Assembly (NCBI RefSeq): GCF_003937945.1
Contig: NZ_RSEC01000036.1
Location: 868,001-932,000, forward strand
Reading direction: 5' to 3'
Length of the DNA stretch: 64,000 nt
DNA from: Amycolatopsis eburnea
Lineage (GTDB): Bacteria; Actinomycetota; Actinomycetes; Mycobacteriales; Pseudonocardiaceae
Below the pieces are notes generated by a model. The model searched no databases and had not been told where the DNA came from. It worked only from the letters and a program-made list of their open reading frames with translations. How positions within the stretch are numbered: position 1 is the first letter of the stretch; the number at the start of each line of letters is the position of its first letter. Below are positions 10,460 to 20,470 of the stretch, one piece after another. The translations under genes were made by a program, and so were the position numbers.

Positions 10460-12034
10460 TTGTCTTCCCCTGCTTTTCCTTCGCCTGCCCACCTTCGCGC
10501 GGAAAACGTCGGCGTCACCCTGGGTGCACGCCGGGTGCTGCACGACGTCAGCGTCACCGTTTCCGCCCGGTCGCGGCTGGCGATCGTCGGCGAGAACGGG
10601 CGTGGCAAGACCACGCTGCTGCACGTCCTCGCCGGTCTTCGCGCGCCCGACCACGGCGTCGTCCACCGGGCCGGCACCGTCGGGGTCGCCCGGCAGGCGC
10701 TGCCGTTCCGGTCCGGTGAGACCGTCGGGACGCTGACCACCGAGGCATTGCGGGACGTCCACGCCGCCCTGCGCGCGCTCGACGTCGCCGCCGAAGACCT
10801 CGCGCGGTCGGCCGAAGGCGCCGAAGATCGCTACGCCGTCGCACTGGACGCGGCCACGCGCCTCGACGCGTGGGACGCCGAGCGCCGCGTCAACGTCGCG
10901 CTCGAAGCACTCGACGCCTGCGCGGATCGCGGCCGCGAGCTGAGCACGCTCTCGGTGGGTCAGCGCTACCGCGTGCGGCTGGCCTGCCTGCTCGGGGCGC
11001 GGTACGACTTCCTGCTGCTCGACGAGCCCGGCAACCACCTCGACGCCGCCGGCCTGGCGTTCCTCACCACCCGCCTGCGCGGGCACGACGGCGGGGTCGC
11101 GCTGGTCAGCCACGACCGGGCGCTGCTGGCGGACGTCGCGACCGAGTTCCTCGACCTCGACCCCAGCCAGGACGGCCGCCCGCGCCGGTACGCCGGCGGC
11201 TACGACGCCTGGCAGGACGGGCGCCGCCGCGACCGCGAGCGGTGGGTGCAGGAGCACGAGGAACAGCAGGACGCGCGCCGTCAGCTGACCGCCGCGGTGG
11301 CGCAGGCCCGTGACCGGCTCAGCACCGGCTGGCGCCCGGACAAGGGCACCGGACGGCACCAGCGCCAGACCCGCGCGCCCGGCGTCGTCCAGGCGCTGAA
11401 CCGGGAACGGGCCGCGCTGGAAGCCCACCGCGTCACCGTGCCCGAACCGCCGTTGTCGTTGCGCTGGCCCGATCTCGGCGCTCCCACCGGCGCGGCCCTG
11501 ATCCGGGTGACGGACGTCAGTGTCGACGGCCGCCTCGACGGCCCGGTCACGCTGACCCTCGACCACGGCGACCGGCTGCTGGTCACCGGCGGCAACGGCG
11601 CCGGGAAGTCGACGCTGCTGTCGGCCATCGCCGGCGAGCTGACGCCGACCACCGGCTCGGTGCGGCACCTGGCCGGCGCGCGCGTGGCGTTGATCGGCCA
11701 GGAAGTCCCGGCCTGGCCGGAAGACCTGACGGCTCGCCGGCTCTACGAACGCGCCGGCGTCCCGTTTTCGGCGATGGGTCTCCTGGACGCCGAGGCACTG
11801 CGCACCCCGGTCGGGCGGATGTCGCAGGGGCAGCAACGCCGGCTGGACCTCGCGCTGCGGCTGGCCGGACGGCCGGACGTGCTCGTCTTCGACGAGCCGA
11901 CCAACCACCTGTCGGCGGTGCTCGTCGAGGAGCTGACCGAGGCCCTGCTGGCCACCCCGGCCGCGGTGGTCGTCGCGACGCACGACCGCCGGATGCTGGC
12001 GGACCTGGCGGCCTGGCCCCGGCTCGAGCTCTGA
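10460..12034 (+). CDS. ABC-F family ATPase, probable antibiotic ribosome-protection protein
   Basis: A 524-residue soluble protein with two nucleotide-binding domains and no membrane segment. Walker A sites are GENGRGKTT and GGNGAGKST. The signature sequences are LSVGQ and MSQGQQ, and the Walker B regions are [11 protein letters not shown] and [10 protein letters not shown]. The basic linker between the domains ([10 protein letters not shown] and neighbours) is where ABC-F proteins reach into the ribosome. ABC-F proteins enter the E site and dislodge drugs or relieve stalling. The start is TTG with GGAG 6 nt upstream. The leader region points to drug-induced expression. The antibiotic class is not readable. 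Confidence 0.9.
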   Translation: MSSPAFPSPAHLRAENVGVTLGARRVLHDVSVTVSARSRLAIVGENGRGKTTLLHVLAGLRAPDHGVVHRAGTVGVARQALPFRSGETVGTLTTEALRDVHAALRALDVAAEDLARSAEGAEDRYAVALDAATRLDAWDAERRVNVALEALDACADRGRELSTLSVGQRYRVRLACLLGARYDFLLLDEPGNHLDAAGLAFLTTRLRGHDGGVALVSHDRALLADVATEFLDLDPSQDGRPRRYAGGYDAWQDGRRRDRERWVQEHEEQQDARRQLTAAVAQARDRLSTGWRPDKGTGRHQRQTRAPGVVQALNRERAALEAHRVTVPEPPLSLRWPDLGAPTGAALIRVTDVSVDGRLDGPVTLTLDHGDRLLVTGGNGAGKSTLLSAIAGELTPTTGSVRHLAGARVALIGQEVPAWPEDLTARRLYERAGVPFSAMGLLDAEALRTPVGRMSQGQQRRLDLALRLAGRPDVLVFDEPTNHLSAVLVEELTEALLATPAAVVVATHDRRMLADLAAWPRLEL

Positions 12035-12037
12035 CGC

Positions 12038-12073
12038 GAGAAGGCCTCCCCGGTCACCCGGGGAGGCCTTCTC
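12038..12073. terminator. bidirectional terminator between the ABC-F gene and hspR
   Basis: Perfect 16-bp arms (GAGAAGGCCTCCCCGG and its complement) with a TCAC loop lie between two converging genes. No strong T-run follows. It shares GAAGGCCTCC with the hairpin after clpB. Confidence 0.85.
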
Positions 12074-12076
12074 GGT

Positions 12077-12511
12077 TCACCTGCGCTTGGGCCGCCAGAC
12101 CACCATCGCGGTCTGCTGGTTGAGCGGCACCAGATCCCGGCGGTAGGACGCGTGCGCCGCCGCCGCGGCCTGTTCACCCGCGACGTACGCCGCGGCCAGT
12201 TCTTCGGTCAGCTCGGTGATCCGGGCCCGCAGCGCGTCGACCTGGTTCTCCAGCTCGATGATGCGCTTGATGCCCGCCAGGTTGACGCCGTCCTCCTGCG
12301 ACAGGCGCTGGACTTCGCGCAGCAGCGCGATGTCCCGCATCGAGTAGCGCCGCCCGCCACCGGACGTGCGGCCCGGCGACACCAGGCCCTGCCGGTCGTA
12401 GGTGCGCAATGTCTGCGCGTGCATCCCGGCGAGCTGTGCCGCCACCGAGATGACGAACACCGGGGTCTCTTCGTCGCCTTCCTGGGGGATCCCGCCGAAC
12501 ATCCCACTCAC
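12077..12511 (-). CDS. hspR: HspR, MerR-family heat-shock repressor
   Basis: A 144-residue repressor with the MerR winged helix FVISVAAQLAGMHAQTLRTY followed by the GGGRRYS wing. A coiled-coil dimer segment follows (LENQVDALRARITELTEELAA). It is the last gene of the dnaK operon and overlaps dnaJ by 4 nt. HspR of actinomycetes binds HAIR sites with DnaK as co-repressor. HAIR-type sites are seen before dnaK and before clpB, so the feedback loop appears complete in this window. Confidence 0.95.
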   Translation of the reverse strand: MSGMFGGIPQEGDEETPVFVISVAAQLAGMHAQTLRTYDRQGLVSPGRTSGGGRRYSMRDIALLREVQRLSQEDGVNLAGIKRIIELENQVDALRARITELTEELAAAYVAGEQAAAAAHASYRRDLVPLNQQTAMVVWRPKRR

Positions 12512-13680
12512 CTGCCTTCGAGCAGCTCAGTGATCTCGGGCCGGGGGTCGTGCCCGGCCATCGCCTCGGCGTACGCCTGCAGAGCTTCGCGCGCCTTGTC
12601 GTCCAGTTTGGCGGGAATCGCCGCCTGGAGGGTGACGAGCAGATCACCTTGCGAACCGTCCCGCTTGGCGATGCCCTTGCCGCGCACGCGCAGCACCCGC
12701 CCGCTCGCCGTGCCCGGCGGCACCTTGAGCGAGACCTTGCCTTCGAGCGTCGGCACCGTGATCGTGGTGCCCAGCGCCAGTTCCGTGAAGTCCACCGGCA
12801 CGGTGATCGTCAGGTCGAGCCCCTTGCGCCCGAACAGCGCGTGCGGTGCCACGTGCACCCGGACGTACAGGTCGCCCGCCTGCGCGCCACCCCGGCCCGG
12901 CTCACCCTGGCCGGCCAGCCGGATCCGCTGGTCGTCGTCGACGCCCGGCGGGATCCGGACGGTCAGCGTGCGGGTGCGCGTGCTGACGCCTTCGCCGCCG
13001 CACTCGGGGCACGGGTCGTCGATGATCGTCCCGCGGCCACGGCAGTCGCGGCACGGCTCCGAGAACGCGAAGGCACCCTGGCTGCGGCTGACCAGCCCCG
13101 ACCCGGAACAGGTCGGGCAGGTCCGCGGCGACGTGCCCGGCTTCGCGCCGTTGCCGCCGCACGTCGAGCAGGTCGCCGGGCTCGACAGCCGCAGCGGCAG
13201 GGTCGCGCCCTTGACCGCCTCGGTGAAGTCGATCCGGACGTCCGTCTCGACGTCGGCCCCGCGCTGCGGCCGGTTCGCCGTCGCGCCCGCCGAGGCGCGG
13301 CCCCGGCCGAACAGCCCGCCGAGGATGTCCCCGAGCCCGCCGAAGCCGCCCTGCTGGCCGGCCCCGGCCTGGCCGAAGATGTCGCCGACGTCGAAGCTGC
13401 CGGTGCCACTTCCACTTCCAGGGAAGTTGAACCCGCCCCCGCCGCCGAAGAGCCGCCGCGCTTCGTCGTACTCCTTGCGCTTGCTCGCGTCGGAGAGCAC
13501 GCCGTAGGCCTCGGAGACCGCCTTGAACTTCTGCTCCGCGTCCGCGTTGCCGGCGTTCGCGTCGGGGTGGTTCTCCTTGGCCAGCTTCCGGTAGGCCTTC
13601 TTGATCTCGTCCGCGGTGGCGTCGGAGGAGACGCCCAGCTCACGGTAGAAGTCCTTACCGATCCATTCCCGTGCGCTCAT
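12508..13680 (-). CDS. dnaJ: chaperone DnaJ
   Basis: A 390-residue J-protein. The J domain carries HPD at 38-40. A Gly/Phe-rich linker (GGGGGFNFPGSGSG) follows, then four zinc-binding repeats (CSTCGGNG, CPTCSGSG, CRDCRGRG, CPECGGEG) and the C-terminal substrate domains. It delivers unfolded clients to DnaK and triggers ATP hydrolysis. It lies 30 nt after grpE and overlaps hspR. Actinomycetes often carry two dnaJ genes. Linkage to grpE and hspR marks this as the operon copy (DnaJ1 type). Confidence 0.97.
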   Translation of the reverse strand: MSAREWIGKDFYRELGVSSDATADEIKKAYRKLAKENHPDANAGNADAEQKFKAVSEAYGVLSDASKRKEYDEARRLFGGGGGFNFPGSGSGTGSFDVGDIFGQAGAGQQGGFGGLGDILGGLFGRGRASAGATANRPQRGADVETDVRIDFTEAVKGATLPLRLSSPATCSTCGGNGAKPGTSPRTCPTCSGSGLVSRSQGAFAFSEPCRDCRGRGTIIDDPCPECGGEGVSTRTRTLTVRIPPGVDDDQRIRLAGQGEPGRGGAQAGDLYVRVHVAPHALFGRKGLDLTITVPVDFTELALGTTITVPTLEGKVSLKVPPGTASGRVLRVRGKGIAKRDGSQGDLLVTLQAAIPAKLDDKAREALQAYAEAMAGHDPRPEITELLEGR

Positions 13681-13710
13681 CGGGCGTCTCCTCCTCCCAC
13701 TGGGTTTCTC

Positions 13711-14414
13711 CTACTGCTGCTGGTCATCTGGTCCGCCGTCGAGTGGCAGCTCGCCACCGACGGACGGGTCCACCGGGGCCGCGCCGGGCTCGTGGTCGGT
13801 CACGCCGACCAGCGCCGCCCGCAGAACGCGGTCCCCGAAGCGGTAGCCGCGGCGCATGACCACGGTGACCGTCGGGCCCGCCACGTCCGGCGAGGTGTTG
13901 TGCTGCACGGCCTCGTGCACGCTCGGGTCGAAGGCCTCGCCCTCGGCGCCGAACGACTCGAGCCCCGCGCGCTGCAGGCCGCTGATGAGCTTGTCGCCCA
14001 CGGCCTTGAACGCGCCGGTGAGGTCACCGTGCTGCTCGGCCCGCTCGAGGTCGTCGAGCAGCGGCAGCAGGTCGTTCACCACGGTCGCCTTCGCGCCGAG
14101 GACGACCGCCTCGCGGTCGCGCTCGACCCGCTTGCGGTAGTTGGCGTACTCCGCCTGCAGGCGCTGGAGGTCGGCGGTGCGCTCGGCCAGCTCCTTCTCC
14201 ACGTCGGAGACCACCGACACCGACTCGTCCACAATGGACTCGCCGAGCGAGGGGCCCGCGTGCTCCACGGGCTCCTCCGCCGGCTCCGGCGCGGCGTGGG
14301 CCGGACCGGGCGGGCGGACCTGCCCGGTCTGGGGGTCCACCCGCCGCCGATCCCGCACGACCACCGGCTCCTCGGGGCCTCGGCCCTGGTTCTCGGATTC
14401 GTCGTAGCTATGGG

Positions 14415-14418
<4 letters not shown>
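13711..14418 (-). CDS. grpE: nucleotide exchange factor GrpE
   Basis: A 235-residue protein with a long charged N-terminal tail, a coiled coil (about 70-120, [25 protein letters not shown]) and the C-terminal beta domain, including the family signature region [19 protein letters not shown]. It releases ADP from DnaK. It overlaps the dnaK stop by 4 nt, so translation is coupled. The last 25 residues are acidic and not conserved in the family. Confidence 0.96.
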
Positions 14419-16280
<1,862 letters not shown>

Positions 16281-16392
16281 GGTGCTTTCCTCCTGTGTAA
16301 GCCTGCTATGTTCGTGACCTGCACGTTCGTCCCCGCCTTGAGCGGGTCCCTGGCAAGTTTAGTCAGGTCTTCGCGGGCCTCGTCAAGCCGGA

Positions 16393-16413
16393 CTTGAGTC
16401 GACTGCGCTCAAC
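16393..16413. promoter_or_regulatory. HAIR-type HspR operator upstream of dnaK
   Basis: CTTGAGT-CGACTGC-GCTCAAC has the same left and right arms as the site before clpB (3461-3481), with an unrelated 7-nt centre. It lies 113-133 nt upstream of the dnaK ATG. Confidence 0.88.
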
Positions 16414-16459
16414 CTTCGTACTCAGCCTAACGAGGCTGCCCCGGTTCTTGTTCCCGGGT

Positions 16460-17899
16460 TCAGCGGCAGAGCCGGCGAGAACCGGGTGTGAGCCCGCTCA
16501 CCAGGTACTCCACCTCGGCCGCGCGGGCGCAGGCCGAGTTGAGCAGGCCCGTGTGGCCGTCGTCGAGGCGGGTGAGCAGGGCCGACCCGTCGATGCTCGC
16601 CGCCAGGCCGCGGGCCCAGGACAGCGGGGTCGCCGGGTCGTGGGCGCCGCCGACCACCAGGATCGGCGGGGCGCCGTGGACCGGGTCGGGCCGCGGCGGG
16701 TTCTTCGCCGGGATCGGCCAGCCGGTGCAGCCGCTCGTGAAGTCCCAGTACTCGGAGTACCGCCAGCTGTGCGGCGCCACCGCGCGGAGCAGCCCGGCCA
16801 GCGCGCCCATGTCCGCCGGCCCGGTGAACGGCGACGGGAAGTCGTGGCAGCCGATCGCCCGGTAGGCGCCGTAGCTCGGCGACCCGAACTGGTTCCGCTC
16901 GGTCAGCCCGCGGGCGTCCGGGAACTCGCCGCCGGCCGCGGCCAGCGCCTTGCCCAGCGCGGGCCACTCGTCCCGGAGGTAGAGGTGGTTGTAGACCCCC
17001 GCCGAGACCTCGTCGGCCGTCGCGTGGCGCCCCAGGTTGCTCGACCAGATCGCGCCGCGCGCCGCCCGCCCCACGACGTCGTCGTAGAACCGGAGGACGT
17101 CCTGGCCGTGCAACGCGCACTCGGCCGAGCCACGGCACCAGTCCGCGAACCGGACCAGCGCGTCCTCGGTCGCCGCGGCCTCCTCGAGGATCGCCTGCCG
17201 CACCGGCCGGGCGTGGTCGACCGCGCCGTCCAAAACCATCGTGCGCACCCGGCCGGGGTGCGCCGATGCGTAGACCGCGCCCAGCTCAGTGCCGTACGAC
17301 AGGCCCAGCCACGAGATCTTCGGCTCGCCCAGCGCGACGCGGATCGCCTCGATGTCTTCGGCCGCGCTCCGCGTGTCCGCGTTCGCCAGCAGCGGCCCGG
17401 TGCGGGCCAGGCAGTCCTCGCCCGCCTCGCGGTTGTGCGCCACCAGCGCCTCGAACTCCGGCCGGGACGCCGGGAACCGGTTCAGCGCCGGATCCCACAA
17501 CGACGGACCGCAGGTGATGCGCGGCGTGCTGAACCAGTCCCCGCGCGGGTCGAAGCCCACGACGTCGAACCGCTGCCGCAGCCGGGCGAGGTCCGGCGAG
17601 GCCAGCCCGCCGAACCGCACGAACCCGACCCCCGAGCCGCCCGGCCCGCCCGGGTTCACCAGCAGCGAGCCGATCCGGTGCGCCCGGTCGAGCGCGGGCA
17701 GCCGGGTCAGCGCCAGCCGCGCCGACCCCGGTTCCGGTTTCGCGCGGTCGATCGGTACGTCGACCGACGCGCATTCCGCCGTCGGCTCCTGCCGCGTGGC
17801 ACAAGGTCTCCACGACAGCGAAGAAGCCTCGGCGACGGCCGGCACCGCCGCCACGAGCACGGCCACCGCGACGGCCGCCGCGATCCGGCGCAGATCCAT
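16460..17899 (-). CDS. secreted alpha/beta hydrolase, tripeptidyl aminopeptidase-like
   Basis: A 479-residue protein with a signal peptide (MDLRRIAAAVAVAVLVAAVP, ending in AEA). The oxyanion region NPGGPGGSG, the nucleophile elbow GLSYGTELGA, the acid site in GGAHDPATPLSWA and His in DDGHTGLL give a Ser-Asp-His triad in the order typical of actinomycete TAP/SlpD-like secreted peptidases. The ATG at 17899 has GGGAGG upstream. An in-frame extension to 18346 has no signal sequence and is rejected. It probably trims peptides outside the cell. It may be read through from the DUF4097 gene upstream. Confidence 0.87.
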   Translation of the reverse strand: MDLRRIAAAVAVAVLVAAVPAVAEASSLSWRPCATRQEPTAECASVDVPIDRAKPEPGSARLALTRLPALDRAHRIGSLLVNPGGPGGSGVGFVRFGGLASPDLARLRQRFDVVGFDPRGDWFSTPRITCGPSLWDPALNRFPASRPEFEALVAHNREAGEDCLARTGPLLANADTRSAAEDIEAIRVALGEPKISWLGLSYGTELGAVYASAHPGRVRTMVLDGAVDHARPVRQAILEEAAATEDALVRFADWCRGSAECALHGQDVLRFYDDVVGRAARGAIWSSNLGRHATADEVSAGVYNHLYLRDEWPALGKALAAAGGEFPDARGLTERNQFGSPSYGAYRAIGCHDFPSPFTGPADMGALAGLLRAVAPHSWRYSEYWDFTSGCTGWPIPAKNPPRPDPVHGAPPILVVGGAHDPATPLSWARGLAASIDGSALLTRLDDGHTGLLNSACARAAEVEYLVSGLTPGSRRLCR

Positions 17900-17967
17900 G
17901 ATGCGTTCCCTCCCCCTGCACGCCGTCCTTCGGCGCACCCCATTCCTAACAGCGACCCCCGACAGGA

Positions 17968-18201
17968 TCAGGAGCGCCGGGTGGTCCAGGAGGAGAGGAA
18001 GAAATCGGAGTTCCCTTGCCGCACAACGACTTCCGCGGGCGTACCCACCCACGAAGTCACTCGATAGTGGGAATCCACGGCGACCGGCACCCCCTGCGCC
18101 GGAGCCGCCGCGGACCCAACCCGCGCGAAGCCGACGACGCCGAACATCGCGATCGCGCCCAGCAGCGCGGCAGCCAGCACGCGCCGTTCGATCTTGCCCA
18201 T
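17968..18201 (-). CDS. small secreted or membrane-anchored protein, unknown function
   Basis: A 77-residue frame begins at ATG 18201 with a GGGGGA site upstream. The N-terminus is basic, then hydrophobic (RRVLAAALLGAIAMFGVVGF), ending VGSAAAPAQG, a plausible signal peptide with AXA cleavage. The mature part of about 40 residues (VDSHYRVTSWVGTPAEVVV) has no recognised domain. Third-position GC is high. It lies 29 nt after the DUF4097 gene and 68 nt before the hydrolase on the same strand, so a three-gene unit is likely. Confidence 0.6.
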   Translation of the reverse strand: MGKIERRVLAAALLGAIAMFGVVGFARVGSAAAPAQGVPVAVDSHYRVTSWVGTPAEVVVRQGNSDFFLSSWTTRRS

Positions 18202-18230
18202 CGGAAAAATCCCCCGTAGTAAGGAAAAAG

Positions 18231-19001
18231 TCAGGCCGCGCGGACCGTGACGCTGCCGCTTTCGGTCGTGAGGTCGAGCGTGTGCGCCGCGGACCCGTCG
18301 GTCGGCACGTCGATGTCGCGGTGCCCGCTGTCGCTGCCGCCGACAACGCGGTACGGCCCGCCCGGCACGGTGACGTCGACGCTCCCGCTGTCGGCCTTCA
18401 CCTTCACGTTGTTGGCCTGCTCCAGCGCGAATTCGACGCTGCCGCTCTCGGACGTCACGTCGACCGGGCCGCGCACGCCCTTGCCCTCGATGCTGCCGGA
18501 ACTGGCGTGCACCTGGACCTCGCCGACGTTCTCCAGGTCGATGCCGCCGCTTTCCAGCCGCAGCTTCACCAGGCCCGGCACGTCTTCGACCTTGGCGTGC
18601 CCGGAGTCGGCCTGAACGTCCACACTGGCCACCCCGCGGACGTCCAGCCCGCCGGAGTCCAGCCTGCCGCTGACCGGCACGCCTTCCGGCACGACGACCT
18701 CGAAGTCGACCGAGCAGTTGCTCCCGCAGTCGGTGAGCACGAGCTGGTCGCCGTCGACGCGGTAGAACGTGTCGCCCGGCTTGCTCCGCCAGTGGTAGTT
18801 CACCGACTGGTGCACGGTCGACGGCCCCGAGCCGGTGCGGATCTTCACCGAGCCCGAGTCGCCTTCCAGCTTCACGCTGCGAATCGTCTCCGCCAGCGTC
18901 TTGCTGTTCTCGAAGTCCGATCCCCAGCCCCAGCCGAACGCGGTCGCCAGCCCGACGCCGATCAGGACGATGCCACCCAGAGCCAATAGCGGGCGCGCCA
19001 T
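18231..19001 (-). CDS. DUF4097-type beta-solenoid membrane-anchored protein
   Basis: A 256-residue protein with one N-terminal membrane segment (LLALGGIVLIGVGLATAFG) and an outer domain made of short repeating strands, each with a D/E-S-G-x motif (EGDSGSVKI, SESGSVEFAL, ADSGSVDVTV, TESGSVTVRA). This pattern is the DUF4097/adhesin-like right-handed solenoid. A C-x-x-x-x-C pair (TDCGSNCSVDF) could form a disulfide. Function is unknown. In other bacteria the family often sits near envelope-stress genes. Confidence 0.8.
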   Translation of the reverse strand: MARPLLALGGIVLIGVGLATAFGWGWGSDFENSKTLAETIRSVKLEGDSGSVKIRTGSGPSTVHQSVNYHWRSKPGDTFYRVDGDQLVLTDCGSNCSVDFEVVVPEGVPVSGRLDSGGLDVRGVASVDVQADSGHAKVEDVPGLVKLRLESGGIDLENVGEVQVHASSGSIEGKGVRGPVDVTSESGSVEFALEQANNVKVKADSGSVDVTVPGGPYRVVGGSDSGHRDIDVPTDGSAAHTLDLTTESGSVTVRAA

Positions 19002-19070
19002 GGTCGTGGTCCCCTCAGTGTTGTTTCCTCTGCATCGAGAACGTTATGGCCGGGGTGGGACCGCGTACAT

Positions 19071-19083
19071 GGGGGTAACCCCC
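19071..19083. promoter_or_regulatory. GC palindrome in the DUF4097/PEBP divergent promoter
   Basis: GGGGG-TAA-CCCCC lies 70 nt before the DUF4097 start and 92 nt before the PEBP gene. It may be an operator or part of a hairpin. No regulator is assigned. Confidence 0.3.
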
Positions 19084-19174
19084 CGAAGAACCCTGAGATC
19101 CGTCCCTGACACGCGGGGGCGGTGCCGGGGGCCTAACCTGGCGCAAGGCTCCAGTTCCGTGATCAGGAGGATCC

Positions 19175-19708
19175 ATGCCGCAAGCACCCGGTCCGTACGA
19201 TTCCCTGCCCGACGTGCCGTCGTTCACCCTCCGCAGCAGCGACGTCGCCGACGGCGAAACCCTGGCCACGCCCCACTTGTCCGGCATCTTCGGCGCCGGC
19301 GGCGAGGACCGGTCGCCGCAGCTGTCGTGGGAGGGCTTCCCGGCGGAGACGAAGAGCTTCGCGATCACCTGCTACGACCCCGACGCCCCGACCGGCAGCG
19401 GCTTCTGGCACTGGGCCGTGTTCAACGTCCCGGCGTCGGTGACGGAGCTGGCGTCCGGCGCGGGCGACGGCTCGGGCCTCCCCGAAGGCGCGGTGACGCT
19501 GAAGGGCGACGGCGGGGTCAAGCGGTTCCTCGGCGCCGCGCCCCCGCCCGGGCACGGCCCGCACCGGTACTTCTTCGCGGTGCACGCGCTGGACGTCGAC
19601 AAGCTCGAGGTCCCGGAGGACGCGACGCCGGCGTTCCTCGGCTTCAACATGTTCGGCCACACCCTCGCCCGCGCCGTGATCACACCGGTGTACGAGAACA
19701 AGGGCTGA
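19175..19708 (+). CDS. YbhB/YbcL family Raf-kinase-inhibitor-like protein (PEBP)
   Basis: A 177-residue soluble protein. The ligand-binding motif [19 protein letters not shown] and the second motif [15 protein letters not shown] are the two PEBP signatures, with the Asp and His that line the anion pocket. The ATG has AGGAGG upstream. Bacterial members are cytoplasmic and of unclear function. A strong terminator follows. Confidence 0.92.
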   Translation: MPQAPGPYDSLPDVPSFTLRSSDVADGETLATPHLSGIFGAGGEDRSPQLSWEGFPAETKSFAITCYDPDAPTGSGFWHWAVFNVPASVTELASGAGDGSGLPEGAVTLKGDGGVKRFLGAAPPPGHGPHRYFFAVHALDVDKLEVPEDATPAFLGFNMFGHTLARAVITPVYENKG

Positions 19709-19718
19709 CCCGCCGCAC

Positions 19719-19755
19719 GGCCCGGCACCGGCGCGAACCGGTGCCGGGCCTTTTT
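19719..19755 (+). terminator. intrinsic terminator after the PEBP gene
   Basis: A 13-bp perfect stem (GGCCCGGCACCGG and its complement), a 6-nt loop and a run of five T follow 10 nt after the stop codon. Confidence 0.93.
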
Positions 19756-19861
19756 CTGCCACCGTGACCCATTCGTAGTCGAAAGCCCTGTTCAGCCGGG
19801 TTACAGTCCTGCTCCGAGGCTCGCGGCGCCGGAGCCTCTCGGGGGGAAGGATTCGACGTCG

Positions 19862-20464
19862 ATGAGCGGGTTCGTCGCCGCGGCCACGGGTTTTCCGGCC
19901 GTGCTCTTCAGCTTCCTGCTGATCGTCGTGATCGGCTACTGGCTGCTGGCCCTGCTCGGCGCCATCGACCTCGACCACGGCCACGTCTTCGACGACGGGG
20001 TGTTCGCCGGGTTCGGCGGCGTACCGCTGGCCATCTCCCTCTCGCTGCTCACCGCGTTCAGCTGGTTCCTCAGCCTCGCCGGCACGGTGGTTCTCCAGGC
20101 CGTCCGCCCGGCCACGCCGGTGCGGGTGCTCCTCGGGGTCGTCGTCCTGCTGGTCGCCCTGGTCCTCGGCGCGCTCGCCACCCGGGTGCTCGTGGTGCCG
20201 TTGCGCCGGCTCTTCTCCGGTGCGGCCGAGCCGACGCGGGCGGACTTCGTCGGACGGCCCTGCGTCGTCCGCACATCGACCGTGACGCACGACTTCGGGC
20301 AGGCCGAAGTCACCGCCGCCGACGGCTCGTCGGCCATCGTCCAGGTCCGGTTGGCCGGCGAAGGCAACCTCCACGCGGGCAGCCGCGTGGTCATCCACGA
20401 ATACGACTCCGAGGGCGAGTTCTTCTGGGTCAGCCCGCTGGAACTCGAAGCAGAAAAGGACTGA
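19862..20464 (+). CDS. YqiJ-like membrane protein with C-terminal OB-type domain
   Basis: A 200-residue protein with three hydrophobic segments (about 10-35, 50-78 and 85-112). A soluble beta-rich domain follows (ADFVGRPCVVRTSTVTHDFGQ to VIHEYD), resembling the OB fold of NfeD/YqiJ proteins. These partner with flotillin-type band-7 proteins in membrane microdomains. It is first in a three-gene unit with 6 nt to the flotillin gene. It has a GGGGGGAAGG ribosome site and sits after a strong terminator, so it should have its own promoter in 19756-19861. Confidence 0.8.
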   Translation: MSGFVAAATGFPAVLFSFLLIVVIGYWLLALLGAIDLDHGHVFDDGVFAGFGGVPLAISLSLLTAFSWFLSLAGTVVLQAVRPATPVRVLLGVVVLLVALVLGALATRVLVVPLRRLFSGAAEPTRADFVGRPCVVRTSTVTHDFGQAEVTAADGSSAIVQVRLAGEGNLHAGSRVVIHEYDSEGEFFWVSPLELEAEKD

Positions 20465-20470
20465 GCTGGA

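Noticed and set aside
16460..18346. A 628-codon version of the secreted hydrolase
   Set aside because: The extension reads across a small gene on the same strand in another frame and lacks a signal peptide. ATG 17899 has a ribosome site and a normal signal sequence.
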